Shown here in pieces: positions 1 to 8,520 of a stretch of 39,071 nucleotides of DNA. The position numbers were made by a program, and so were the translations under genes. The first letter of the stretch is position 1; each line of letters opens with the position of its first letter. The notes beneath the pieces were generated by a model that made no database searches, had not been told where the DNA came from, and worked only from the letters and a program-made list of their open reading frames with translations. Source of the DNA: Sulfurimonas sp. (GTDB lineage Bacteria; Campylobacterota; Campylobacteria; Campylobacterales; Sulfurimonadaceae); the NCBI GenBank assembly GCA_027013185.1, contig JALUXS010000097.1, positions 1 to 39,071 on the forward strand, written 5' to 3'.

Positions 1-1013
1 AGCTCTTCAGCTTGTGGCAACGCCTTCTCCCTTCTTTTAAAAGCTCTTTCTGATGCTATATAAATAACAATTCTTTTCCATAACCAGCCGTGAATATAAA
101 TAGGGTAGCTATCGTAAAGTCCTTTTTTAGAGTCAGCGTCATAACCATTACCGACCATAATTTGTTTTATTTCACCATCGCTTGAAGGCCATTTTAGAGT
201 TTTAAACCATTTTTCTACATCCTCTCCCAAAAAAGATTCTGGTAGTGAATCAACAAAATGATGCAGACGAAGTGTAAGTATTGTCTGTTTTCTAGCTTTT
301 GATTCAAGTGCGATGAAAAATGTCAATATATATTCAGGAGTTCCAATATCAGTCAAGGCTCTTAGTATAGCATCTTGTTCGTCATTACTAAGAGGACGCA
401 AGTGTTCTCCATCAGTTACATAAGTAGATGTTGTTCTTTCTCTTGTTTTTGCACCAAGAAACTTGCACACATCTTTAGATTTAACAACCCTACCTGTTTT
501 AGTAATATGAGTTGTTTCTTTCCATAAAGGATAAGGCGTACTAAAATTATTATATTCAAACATCCACTCATAAAACATCGTAATTACAGGCATAATCCGT
601 TCTCCTGTTTTTGCTGTTCTGTTTGTTTCATATATTAAATGATTTTTAAATCGATGTGTAGGAGTATCATCATAACCTGCAGGGCTTAAATAGTCTGTTC
701 TTGTATTATCACAAAATTCTTTAAAATTGATAAGAGTATCTGCAAATAATCTCATACGGCTAGGAGAGAGTTTTGGGTTTTCTTTTATTTTGTAAAGAAG
801 AAAAAGATTAGCATCATCCCATAATGAACCATCTTCGTTTAGCACGAAACGGAAGTGAGTATATTCATGTGAGTTTTGATTATGAATAGGAACTTGGTAA
901 TATGCTTCTGTTATATTATTTTCATTATCCCAAACATGATACTCAATAGAACCTTTAACCTTTCGTGTACTTACAAATCTATTTTGTATTTTAGCAGGTC
1001 TATTAGCAAGCAT
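1..1013 (-). CDS. Tyrosine-type site-specific recombinase/integrase, N-terminal part (runs off window)
   Basis: The gene starts at ATG 1013 and is open to the left edge, giving about 337 residues without the C-terminus. A good ribosome site (AAGGAA) lies 7 bases before the start, and an extended -10 box lies upstream. The first ~200 residues are a core-binding-type region. Around residues 208-260 comes the start of a catalytic domain, where the segment ESKARKQTILTLRL matches the family helix that carries the first catalytic arginine (R241 here). The later catalytic residues (HxxR, His, Tyr) lie outside the window. The protein probably mediates integration and excision of a mobile element. It sits 119 bp past polA on the same strand, so the window edge may lie inside an integrated element. 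It is unlike the Xer protein at 8517-9344. Family call fairly sure; the element is inference. Confidence 0.7.
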   Translation of the reverse strand, partial: MLANRPAKIQNRFVSTRKVKGSIEYHVWDNENNITEAYYQVPIHNQNSHEYTHFRFVLNEDGSLWDDANLFLLYKIKENPKLSPSRMRLFADTLINFKEFCDNTRTDYLSPAGYDDTPTHRFKNHLIYETNRTAKTGERIMPVITMFYEWMFEYNNFSTPYPLWKETTHITKTGRVVKSKDVCKFLGAKTRERTTSTYVTDGEHLRPLSNDEQDAILRALTDIGTPEYILTFFIALESKARKQTILTLRLHHFVDSLPESFLGEDVEKWFKTLKWPSSDGEIKQIMVGNGYDADSKKGLYDSYPIYIHGWLWKRIVIYIASERAFKRREKALPQAEE

Positions 1014-1045
1014 TATAAAATTCCTTTATCCTATATCATCATTGA

Positions 1046-1054
1046 ATTATACCA
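1046..1054 (-). promoter_or_regulatory. Extended -10 promoter of the integrase gene
   Basis: On the minus strand the bases read TGGTATAAT, a perfect extended -10 box, about 32 bases before the integrase start codon. The -35 zone overlaps one copy of a 12-bp direct repeat. Confidence 0.5.
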
Positions 1055-1070
1055 AATTTTGTCTAACTTT

Positions 1071-1110
1071 AAAACTCTCATGGTAAATACTAAATATAAA
1101 AACTCTCATG
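1071..1110. repeat. Pair of 12-bp direct repeats upstream of the integrase
   Basis: AAAACTCTCATG occurs at 1071-1082 and again at 1099-1110, with starts 28 bp apart. The copy nearer the integrase covers its -35 region. The pair lies in the 119-bp spacer between polA and the integrase. They could be recombinase or excisionase arm sites, or an operator for autoregulation. The repeat is seen directly; its role is inference. Confidence 0.5.
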
Positions 1111-1132
1111 TGTGCTATGTATCGATAATCCA

Positions 1133-3856
1133 TTATTTTAATTCTCCCCAATTATCGCCAATATTTAAACTAGCTTTTAACGGTATGTGTAATTCTACGA
1201 TAGTATCCATAATATCTCTAAATCGTTTTCCAAGTTCATCAGCTATATTTTCATCTACTTCAAAAATTAATTCATCATGAATTTGCAGTAGCATTTTTGC
1301 ATTGAGTTTTTCTTCATTAATAATACTGTGAATTTTATTCATACTTAATTTTATAATATCACTCACACTACCCTGAAAAACACTATTTACTGATTCTCTT
1401 TCATATGCCGCTCTATACATTGGCGTAGCATTTTCATAATCAAAATAGCGTCTACGTTTGAGCAGAGTTTCTATGTAGCCTTTCTCTTTTGAACTCTCTA
1501 CAATAGAGCGAAAATATGCTTTTACCGTTGGAAAAGATGCAAAATACTTCTCTATTATTTCTTTTGCCTCTTTTGTTGTTATTCCCAGTGTATCTGAGAG
1601 CTTTTTTTGTCCCATACCGTATAAAAGACCAAAGTTGACAGTTTTTGCGATACTTCTTTTTGCTTTTGCATCCTCTTCGCCAAATAATATTATGGCAGTT
1701 TGGAGGTGAATATCTTTGTTATGCATAAAGGCATCTACCAAAACAGCATCTTGTGAGAAATGTGCCAATAAACGCAGTTCCATCTGTGAATAATCAATAC
1801 CTATAAGCTTTTTACCCTCTCCAGCAACAAAACCTTTACGAATTTTTGCACCCAGAGGTGTTCGTGTGGGAATATTTTGCAAGTTCGGATTTTTCGAGCT
1901 TAAGCGTCCTGTAGCCGTTCCGGTTTGAACGAATGAGGTATGAATTCTATGTTGTTCATCTTCATTTGCCAATTTTAAAAGCGGATCTATATAGGTTGAG
2001 TAAAGTTTATGCACCTCACGGTATTCCAATAGTTTAGGAATAATGGCATGTTTATCTTTTAAAGAATTTAACACTTTCTCATCTGTAGAATACCCTGTTT
2101 TTGTCTTCTTTCCTACAGGGAGTCCCAGTTTTTCAAAGAGTATTTTCCCAAGCTGCTGTGTTGAATTTATATTAAATTCACTCTCTGCAAGGGCATATAT
2201 ACTTTTTGTTAAACTCTCAAGTGTCTTTTTCACTTCAATCAAAAACTTTTCTAAAAAGCCGGTATCAACTTCTATACCTTCTGCTTCCATTTTTAACAAT
2301 GTCTCAATAAATGGAATTTCAACATTTTTGGCTTCGGCTATAAGATGCTTTGCATCTTGCAGTTCTAACTTCTTTAAAAACAGATTATAAAGTTTTAAAG
2401 TAATAAAAGCATCTTCCGCAGCATATACACAGGCATCGTCCAGTTCAACCGTAGAAAAATTTTCACCTTTTTTCACTGTATCTTTAAAATGAACCATCTC
2501 ATGCCCTAAGAGTTTGTCTGAAAGTTTATCAAGACTTAAAGCAGATTCAGGATTAATAAGCCATGCTAAAATCATACTGTCACTTTCTACATGTAGATTT
2601 TCTTCTTCTAAAAAACGTGTCACAAAATGTAAGTCAAATTTTATATTGTGCCCTACTACACGAGAGTGAAATATACGTCGCATAGCGCTCTTTGCAGTTT
2701 CTTTGCTGACTTGATCTGCAACGCCAAGATAGAAGTGTCCAAAAGGAACATAATATGCCTCATCATCATTAAAACAAAAACTAAAGCCGACAAGTTTATT
2801 TTTAATATAATCAAGTCCTGTGGTCTCTGTATCAAAAGCAACTACAGTATTTTCATCAAGCGTATCAAGTACTGCATTCAGTGCTTTTTCATCCGTAAGG
2901 AGTGTTGCTTTAAATTCCAGTTTTGCACTTTTTGTCTCACAAGATTCTTGAAGTTTTTGTGCATTTTCTTTTTGTTCTTCACTCACCATATTTTTTGCAT
3001 GTAAAATTCTTAAAATTGCATTTTGTTCGTATTTTACAAGTTCATCATAAATATTTAAAAAAGGATTTTCAACATCCATTTTATATTTTTCAAAATCAAA
3101 TGCATCACAGCCAAAAACATTTGGATGCAAAGTAACAAGTTTTTTTGACATATATGCCTGCTCTTTTGACGCTATAAGCTTCTTTTGCATGGCACCTTTA
3201 ATTTCATCTACATGTACATAAACATTATCTAGTGTGCCATACTCTTTTAAAAGTTTTTCAGCACCAACTTTTCCTATACCTTTGACTCCAGGCACATTAT
3301 CTGCACTGTCACCAAGGATTGACTGATAATCTATAAACTGCTCTGGCGTTACCCCATATTTGTCATAACATGCTTTTTCATTTACATATTTACGTTTTAT
3401 AGCATCAACAATCACAACCTTATCATCATCTATCAGCTGGTATAAATCTTTATCATGAGAAACGACCCTTACCTTATGTCCCTGTTCTTTTGCACAACGC
3501 ACTACAGTAGCAATAATATCATCAGCTTCAAATCCACTTTTACCAAGTGTTCTATACCCCATTTTATTTATCCACTCTATTGCAACAGGAAGCTGTTGTG
3601 TAAGTTCTGGCGGCGGTGCACTACGATTTGCTTTATAATTTACATCTATTTCATTTCTAAATGTATCACCTTTAGAATCAATGGCAAAAATTATATAATC
3701 ACTATCATGTTCTTTTTGTAAAGTAGCCATAAAATTGGTAAATCCAGTTAATAAGCCTGTTGGAAAACCATCTTTGTTACGAAGATGCTGTGGCAATGCA
3801 TAAAAGCTTCTAAAGAAGAAGCCAAAGGTATCTATCAATGTAACAGTTTTGCTCAT
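1133..3856 (-). CDS. polA: DNA polymerase I
   Basis: Full-length (907 residues) DNA polymerase I, which fills gaps in Okazaki-fragment processing and excision repair. The N-terminal ~290 residues are the 5'-3' flap exonuclease (aspartate-rich, with the helix-hairpin-helix segment VPGVKGIGKVGAEKLL). A 3'-5' exonuclease domain begins near residue 335 and keeps its metal ligands (FDTETTG near residue 340, then GHNIKFD and YAAEDAF), so proofreading looks intact. The polymerase domain has motif A DYSQMELR (about residue 687), the O-helix RSIAKTVNFGLLYG and motif C QIHDELIFEV (about residue 857). The ATG overlaps the stop of the upstream HDOD gene as TAATG, with GGAGG inside that gene, so the two are co-translated. 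Certain. Confidence 0.98.
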   Translation of the reverse strand: MSKTVTLIDTFGFFFRSFYALPQHLRNKDGFPTGLLTGFTNFMATLQKEHDSDYIIFAIDSKGDTFRNEIDVNYKANRSAPPPELTQQLPVAIEWINKMGYRTLGKSGFEADDIIATVVRCAKEQGHKVRVVSHDKDLYQLIDDDKVVIVDAIKRKYVNEKACYDKYGVTPEQFIDYQSILGDSADNVPGVKGIGKVGAEKLLKEYGTLDNVYVHVDEIKGAMQKKLIASKEQAYMSKKLVTLHPNVFGCDAFDFEKYKMDVENPFLNIYDELVKYEQNAILRILHAKNMVSEEQKENAQKLQESCETKSAKLEFKATLLTDEKALNAVLDTLDENTVVAFDTETTGLDYIKNKLVGFSFCFNDDEAYYVPFGHFYLGVADQVSKETAKSAMRRIFHSRVVGHNIKFDLHFVTRFLEEENLHVESDSMILAWLINPESALSLDKLSDKLLGHEMVHFKDTVKKGENFSTVELDDACVYAAEDAFITLKLYNLFLKKLELQDAKHLIAEAKNVEIPFIETLLKMEAEGIEVDTGFLEKFLIEVKKTLESLTKSIYALAESEFNINSTQQLGKILFEKLGLPVGKKTKTGYSTDEKVLNSLKDKHAIIPKLLEYREVHKLYSTYIDPLLKLANEDEQHRIHTSFVQTGTATGRLSSKNPNLQNIPTRTPLGAKIRKGFVAGEGKKLIGIDYSQMELRLLAHFSQDAVLVDAFMHNKDIHLQTAIILFGEEDAKAKRSIAKTVNFGLLYGMGQKKLSDTLGITTKEAKEIIEKYFASFPTVKAYFRSIVESSKEKGYIETLLKRRRYFDYENATPMYRAAYERESVNSVFQGSVSDIIKLSMNKIHSIINEEKLNAKMLLQIHDELIFEVDENIADELGKRFRDIMDTIVELHIPLKASLNIGDNWGELK

Positions 3857-4674
3857 TAAGATGCCTCCATTGTATCAAGCATATCATCTATGGCATCTTC
3901 AAGGAGTTCATACTTGTACCCTGCATCTCTCGCACGTCTAAGTCCAAAATTTATAGATTGTTCTGAAAATGGCTGATTTACAGGAACAATAGTTTTTATA
4001 ATGTTCAGTGCTGTCGCATACTCTTTTAACTCATCTGGTGCAGCGGATGGATTATCTGCATATTTAATCATCTCGACAAATTCTTGTTCAAAACCCCAAT
4101 GCTCAAACACTTCTGCAGTCACTTCAGAACTTGTAACATCCACATATGATTTTTCTAGTTGAGCTAAATTATTGGAGTGTTCAACCTCTGATTGGAAACT
4201 CATACTTTCATCTTCTTCAATAACGTCACTTGCGATTAAAATTTTTCCTGTTTCTTGCAAAAATGTGGCCAGGTAAAGTTTATCGGCCTTTTGCCTATCT
4301 ATTTGTTTATACCACTTTAACATAAGTGTAGCCTGCATAGAAGAAATTTCAGCGAACTTCTCACTCGTAATACCATAAGGCTGCATATCTACATTTAAAA
4401 GTTTACGAACAGAGTTCCCAAGGGCTATAGAACGTGTCATACTCATACCAAAGAGAGAAACAGCCTGAGATACATTTCTTATTTCTCGACCAAAGCCATA
4501 CAGTGCAGAATTGGCATTTTTCAGTAAATTTGCGACAATCATAGGATCACCTTCTATCACTTTTGCCAAATCAACCACACCAGATTCTTCATCCGCATAC
4601 ACCTTATTTATATCTACAATAGTTTTTGACAGAGGAGGAAGTGATTTTATACTCTCAATTATTGAGCTTTTCAT
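3856..4674 (-). CDS. HDOD domain signalling protein
   Basis: 272 residues. The N-terminal ~200 residues are an HDOD domain, a metal-free relative of HD phosphohydrolases: LPPLSKTIVDINKVYAD opens the domain and the helices DPMIVANLLKNANSALYG and VSQAVSLFGMSMTRSIALG follow. Such proteins are regulatory scaffolds in second-messenger, stress or motility signalling and are not thought to be enzymes. No extra output domain is seen. The gene is the first of a two-gene operon with polA, and its stop overlaps the polA start by one base. It has its own extended -10 promoter, arranged back to back with that of the next gene. Specific function unknown. Confidence 0.85.
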   Translation of the reverse strand: MKSSIIESIKSLPPLSKTIVDINKVYADEESGVVDLAKVIEGDPMIVANLLKNANSALYGFGREIRNVSQAVSLFGMSMTRSIALGNSVRKLLNVDMQPYGITSEKFAEISSMQATLMLKWYKQIDRQKADKLYLATFLQETGKILIASDVIEEDESMSFQSEVEHSNNLAQLEKSYVDVTSSEVTAEVFEHWGFEQEFVEMIKYADNPSAAPDELKEYATALNIIKTIVPVNQPFSEQSINFGLRRARDAGYKYELLEDAIDDMLDTMEAS

Positions 4675-4700
4675 TCAATACACCCTTAATATTTTCTCTT

Positions 4701-4709
4701 ATTATAGCA
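4701..4709 (-). promoter_or_regulatory. Extended -10 promoter of the HDOD-polA operon
   Basis: The minus strand reads TGCTATAAT, 27 bases before the HDOD start codon. It forms one arm of a 10-bp inverted repeat with the divergent promoter at 4723-4731. Confidence 0.6.
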
Positions 4710-4722
4710 TAAGCACTTATAA

Positions 4723-4731
4723 TGCTATAAT
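4723..4731 (+). promoter_or_regulatory. Extended -10 promoter of the MgtC/SapB-DUF4010 gene
   Basis: TGCTATAAT on the plus strand, 35 bases before the start codon at 4767. Another TATAAT lies 8 bases upstream at 4718-4723. It mirrors the minus-strand promoter at 4701-4709. Confidence 0.6.
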
Positions 4732-4766
4732 GCTTTACTTTTAATCATAGTAGGAAGAGTATAGTA

Positions 4767-6029
4767 ATGAATATAAATATTGATTTGATGCATCTGCTTA
4801 TTGTTACAGCACTTAGCTTTTTAATTGGGCTTGAAGTGAAATCTTATAGAATTCAGGTTTTAAAAACAAACAGTATAAACTACTTCTTTGGAAGTGTTCG
4901 GACATATGCTTTTATTGGTATATTAGGCTTTGTTTTATATAAAATTGAGCCTATTCATTTAAGTATGTACATTGTTGGCTATTTGTCTTTAAGTGTATTA
5001 TATGCACTTTTATATTATAAAAACTTACTTGAAGACAAACGAAGTATTTTACTTTTTGTTGTCATGTCTTTAGTCTACAGTTTTGGTGCCATCATCCAAA
5101 CACAAGCCCTATGGATGACTGCTTTAATATATGTTTTAATTGTCTTTATTTTAAATTCTAAGAAATCTGTTAGTAGATTTGTCAGTAGTATCAATGCTAA
5201 AGAGTTTGAAACTCTTGGAAAAATGATACTCCTCTCTGCCGTAATTCTTCCACTCCTTCCAAATACGCATATAATCCCCTATATTCCACTCTCACCATTT
5301 AAAATATGGTTAGCTGTTGTTGTTATTTCAGGGATAAGCTATGGAGGATATATAGTACAAAAATATTTTTTTCCAGCAAAAGGGTATTTTTTAACTGGTG
5401 TACTTGGTGGCTTGTACTCTTCAACAGCAACTACAGTTGTTCTAGCTAGAAAAGCCAAACAGGGTAATGATTTAAATATTATTGATGCAGCCATCATTTC
5501 TGCAACATCTGTTATGTATCTGCGTCTAATTATTATTGCTCTTATTTTTAATATTCAGGTTGGCAAAGCCCTGATAATTCCTTTTTTATCTTTAAGTTTT
5601 TTTGGATTTATTATTTCTTATATTTACTTGCAAAAGAACAATACTAAAAAAGAACATCCCGATATTGTTGATAAAAACCCTTTAGAAATGGGCACCGCTT
5701 TTCTTTTTGCATTCTTATTTGTCGTAATGATGATGATTACACATTTTGTAACAAATACATACGGCAATTCAGGCTTAGAAATTCTCTCTTTTATTGTAGG
5801 CTTTACCGATATTGACCCCTTTATACTTTCAATACTCACAGGAAAATTTAGCGTAACAGACATGCAAATCACAGTAGCCATTATGATTGCAGCAGGAAGT
5901 AATAATTTCTTAAAAGCACTCTATGCTTTATGGTTTGGCGGTAGAAAAAATACTTTCAAGTCTGCCTTATGGATTTCTATTTTAGGCATAGGAAGCATTG
6001 CATGGGCACTATTTTATAAAAATGCATAA
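4767..6029 (+). CDS. MgtC/SapB-DUF4010 family membrane protein
   Basis: 420 residues, almost entirely hydrophobic, with about 11-12 membrane spans. The first segment (LLIVTALSFLIGLEVKSYR) resembles the opening helix of MgtC/SapB proteins. The C-terminal half fits DUF4010, including LGGLYSSTATTVVLARKAK near residues 215-233 and the late AAGSNNFLKALYALWFGG. The family is an inner-membrane protein of unclear transport function; MgtC itself modulates magnesium and phosphate stress. The ribosome site AGGAAG precedes the ATG. The next membrane protein starts 12 bases after the stop, so the two form an operon. Family good; function unknown. Confidence 0.8.
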   Translation: MNINIDLMHLLIVTALSFLIGLEVKSYRIQVLKTNSINYFFGSVRTYAFIGILGFVLYKIEPIHLSMYIVGYLSLSVLYALLYYKNLLEDKRSILLFVVMSLVYSFGAIIQTQALWMTALIYVLIVFILNSKKSVSRFVSSINAKEFETLGKMILLSAVILPLLPNTHIIPYIPLSPFKIWLAVVVISGISYGGYIVQKYFFPAKGYFLTGVLGGLYSSTATTVVLARKAKQGNDLNIIDAAIISATSVMYLRLIIIALIFNIQVGKALIIPFLSLSFFGFIISYIYLQKNNTKKEHPDIVDKNPLEMGTAFLFAFLFVVMMMITHFVTNTYGNSGLEILSFIVGFTDIDPFILSILTGKFSVTDMQITVAIMIAAGSNNFLKALYALWFGGRKNTFKSALWISILGIGSIAWALFYKNA

Positions 6030-6041
6030 AGGAAAAGTTGT

Positions 6042-6779
6042 ATGGATATTTATTTTTCAGTTTTAAATTTTACACTCTCCGGTGCTATAGGACTAGTCGG
6101 CATTTTTACCCTAAGAAAAGTCAGTACACCCAAGGAAGTGCTCTTTGCACTTCTACCTCTTTTATTTGCACTGCATCAGTTTACCGAAGGATTTGTCTGG
6201 CTGGGTGTCGGTGGCTATATTGGACATCGTGCTTTAGAAATTGCATCTGGTATTTTCATTTATTATGCACAAGGACTTCTACCTTTTATAATTCCACTGG
6301 CTATCTGGTTTATTGAAAAAGATGGATACAAAAAGAAATTATTGGGAATCTTGACAGTTTTGGGCTTTTTTCTTGCAGTATATACAATGTATGCACTCTC
6401 AAATATACCAAGTACCGTGACAGTTGTAAATAATGCACTTTTTTACAATAATCCCAGTACAGCAAATATTTATGATGCACTCTTGTATATTTTAACGACC
6501 TGTGGTGCTTTAATGCTCAGTAGCAGTATCTCTATATCATTATTTGGCTTTTTAAATCTTATTGGACTGACAATCATCTTTTTACTCAGGCCCTATGGAT
6601 TTACTTCATTATGGTGCTTATATGCTGCTGTTATTAGTGGATTACTCTATTTTTATTTTATTGAACGCCGTATAAAGTTTTTGCAAAACCTTAAAGAAAA
6701 AAAAGAGAATATAAGTGAAAAAATGCAGCTAGAGTTGGACAGGCTTTTAGAAAAACATCCAAATCTACGAAAATTCTAA
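6042..6779 (+). CDS. DUF6629-like integral membrane protein
   Basis: 245 residues with about 6-7 membrane spans and a charged coiled C-terminal tail (residues ~207-245, rich in Lys and Glu). The N-terminal layout (small residues, then LRKVSTPKEVLFALLPLLFALHQ and a TEGFVWLG motif) matches what I recall of DUF6629 proteins, for which no activity is known. AGGAAA precedes the ATG by 7 bases. It is the second gene of the operon beginning at 4767. Its stop overlaps the stop of the convergent gene by 4 bases. Membrane nature is clear; the family name is from recall. Confidence 0.7.
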   Translation: MDIYFSVLNFTLSGAIGLVGIFTLRKVSTPKEVLFALLPLLFALHQFTEGFVWLGVGGYIGHRALEIASGIFIYYAQGLLPFIIPLAIWFIEKDGYKKKLLGILTVLGFFLAVYTMYALSNIPSTVTVVNNALFYNNPSTANIYDALLYILTTCGALMLSSSISISLFGFLNLIGLTIIFLLRPYGFTSLWCLYAAVISGLLYFYFIERRIKFLQNLKEKKENISEKMQLELDRLLEKHPNLRKF

Positions 6780-7483
6780 TGACACTGCAGAAGCGTTCTC
6801 AGAGGATTTGTCAGATAGTCATAACCGTTATAAACAGTAAATGCCCCGTAAAGTATGACCGCTACAGAAGAGAGGCTCATCATCATATTTCTAAAACTTG
6901 TAGCAGAAGCAAGTGAAGATAAAAATCCTAAAGAAAACATAGCCGGAATAGTACTAATACCAAATATAAACATTACTAAAGCACCATAAAGAGGGCTTGC
7001 TGTACTTGCCGCTGTAATTGCAAAAAAATAGACAAAACCACATGGAAGCAAACCATTAAGCATACCTAGAATAAAAAAACTGCTATTTGATTTCGAGTGT
7101 AAAATAGACTGAAACGATTTTTTATAAAAATTTGATGAAGATATTGAATGTTCTATAACTGTTAAAAATTTTATTTTCCCCATAAGCGAAAGACCCGCCA
7201 AAATCATAGCAATTCCTGCTATTATCAGGAGTGTCCCATTTGCGGTGTTATTAAAAGTGGCAACACCTCCAATTGCTCCAAAGAGAGCTCCTAAAATTGT
7301 ATATGTTAAAACACGACCAAAGTTATACAATAGGTGTGCTATAGTTTTAGAAACTTTCGAACTTGCAGGTTCAATTTTAACTGCAGAATAAGCGAGTACT
7401 ATACCACCACACATTCCAATACAATGTCCAAAAGAACCCAAAAAAGCAATACTTATAATTGTTAGTAAATTTACGGTATCCAT
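6776..7483 (-). CDS. SafE/DsbD_2-like six-span membrane protein (sulfite exporter TauE/SafE family)
   Basis: 235 residues, about six membrane spans. The first helix holds GHCIGMCGG (H20, C21, C25), the signature of the branch often annotated as 'sulfite exporter TauE/SafE' or cytochrome-c-biogenesis transmembrane (DsbD_2). The second half carries the companion motif NGLLPCGFVYFFA. Members of this branch often sit in cytochrome oxidase or copper-handling clusters, where His/Cys/Met residues could carry copper or electrons across the membrane. Its ATG overlaps the upstream NosL-like stop as TAATG, so the two are translationally coupled. Family good; substrate not known. Confidence 0.78.
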   Translation of the reverse strand: MDTVNLLTIISIAFLGSFGHCIGMCGGIVLAYSAVKIEPASSKVSKTIAHLLYNFGRVLTYTILGALFGAIGGVATFNNTANGTLLIIAGIAMILAGLSLMGKIKFLTVIEHSISSSNFYKKSFQSILHSKSNSSFFILGMLNGLLPCGFVYFFAITAASTASPLYGALVMFIFGISTIPAMFSLGFLSSLASATSFRNMMMSLSSVAVILYGAFTVYNGYDYLTNPLRTLLQCH

Positions 7484-7986
7484 TATTTTCCTAGTAATTT
7501 TTTTCTGATTTTTGGATTTTTCATAGTTTCTCCACGCAGCATTTTTAAACGCATGGTAGCAAAATCAACCAAACCCTTTTTATTATGCTCATAGGCTCCA
7601 AAACCATAGCCCATAGGTGTGATTTCATTTAATGAATAGTAAGCTTTTCTTCCATTTATCCATCTGTGAGTATCCCTGCTCATGACCCAGATTACAGCTG
7701 TTTTTTCAAACTTTTTATCACTCAGCCAATGAACAAAATCACCATGATCGTGAAAAAACCATGTTTTTCCATCAGGGGCAATAACCTGCGAAGCATAGGT
7801 TAAATCATCTATCACCATTCCACAATCACTGTCTTGAAATTTATGTAGCTGCATTTTAAGTGGCAATTGCATCAAATTTCCCTCTTTAATAACAACCATC
7901 TGCTGTTTTTTAGCCAAAGATAAAAAAAGCACAATAATGACAATAATAATAATTCCAACCAGTAAAATCGGCATAAATTTTTTCAT
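7483..7986 (-). CDS. NosL-like membrane-anchored protein
   Basis: 167 residues. Residues 1-24 form a single hydrophobic N-terminal anchor, and the rest should lie in the periplasm. The soluble part resembles NosL, the copper(I) chaperone of nitrous oxide reductase: a CGM motif at 55-57, then WFFHDHGDFVHWL, RDTHRWINGRKAYY and TPMGYGFGAYE (123-133). True NosL is a lipoprotein next to nosZ; here there is a membrane anchor instead of a lipobox and no nos gene, so another copper client (for example cytochrome oxidase) is as likely. AAAGG precedes the ATG. The gene is coupled to the SafE-like gene at 6776-7483. Family moderately sure; role inferred. Confidence 0.65.
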   Translation of the reverse strand: MKKFMPILLVGIIIIVIIVLFLSLAKKQQMVVIKEGNLMQLPLKMQLHKFQDSDCGMVIDDLTYASQVIAPDGKTWFFHDHGDFVHWLSDKKFEKTAVIWVMSRDTHRWINGRKAYYSLNEITPMGYGFGAYEHNKKGLVDFATMRLKMLRGETMKNPKIRKKLLGK

Positions 7987-8015
7987 ATTTTCAAACCTTT
8001 ATTTATTCAAACAGC

Positions 8016-8021
8016 ATTATA
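8016..8021 (-). promoter_or_regulatory. -10 box of the NosL-like/SafE-like operon
   Basis: TATAAT on the minus strand, 30 bases before the start at 7986. It gives this pair its own promoter, just after the end of the HD gene. Confidence 0.45.
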
Positions 8022-8043
8022 TAACCTAATTGTTACAGTTATA

Positions 8044-8520
8044 TTAATCTCTTCTTTTTTTACCTTTACCTAAATCATCATACACTAAAAATCTTCGTAA
8101 ATCTTCTTGAAATTTCTCATCTAAAGCATCCCAAATCGGTTTTTTCAAAGCATATCGCGGTAAATCTTCCTTTTTAGATTTTTTTATATCTCGAATCAGA
8201 TAATGATACCGGACAATATTCTTTGTATATTCACTGATAAAAGGCCAATTTTTTATAATTTGATAACTTTTCTCTTCATGATCTGTAAAACTCCACTCAT
8301 TAAAATCATAATCTTCTTTATCTTTTTTATAAGCTGTAAATGGTTTCCCTATATCATGAAGTAGTCCTGCTGCAAAAAATTTAAAATCTCCCGCTTTAAG
8401 TGCATAATATGTAACTCGCAGAGTATGAACAAAAACACCATGCTGATGCCATTTATTTTGTGTAAAACAAAGAGAATCCCAAAAAGGATATGAAAATATT
8501 TTATTATTTACCTGATTCAT
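8044..8520 (-). CDS. HD domain phosphohydrolase
   Basis: 158 residues from the ATG at 8520. This start is chosen because AGGAG lies 5 bases upstream and the ATG overlaps the stop of the recombinase gene as ATGA; a longer frame with no such site begins at 8547. The metal-binding HD signature is present: H32, then H55-D56 in GLLHDIGK, H81 in DHEEKS, and a late Asp near residue 148. The family hydrolyses phosphate esters of nucleotides or tRNA ends, but nothing here names the substrate. It is the last gene of a four-gene operon. Domain sure, function open. Confidence 0.82.
   Translation of the reverse strand: MNQVNNKIFSYPFWDSLCFTQNKWHQHGVFVHTLRVTYYALKAGDFKFFAAGLLHDIGKPFTAYKKDKEDYDFNEWSFTDHEEKSYQIIKNWPFISEYTKNIVRYHYLIRDIKKSKKEDLPRYALKKPIWDALDEKFQEDLRRFLVYDDLGKGKKRRD

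Noticed and set aside
7483-7986. Evidence for nitrous oxide reduction (NosL)
   Set aside because: Only a NosL-like domain is present; there is no lipobox and no nosZ or other nos gene, so denitrification cannot be claimed.
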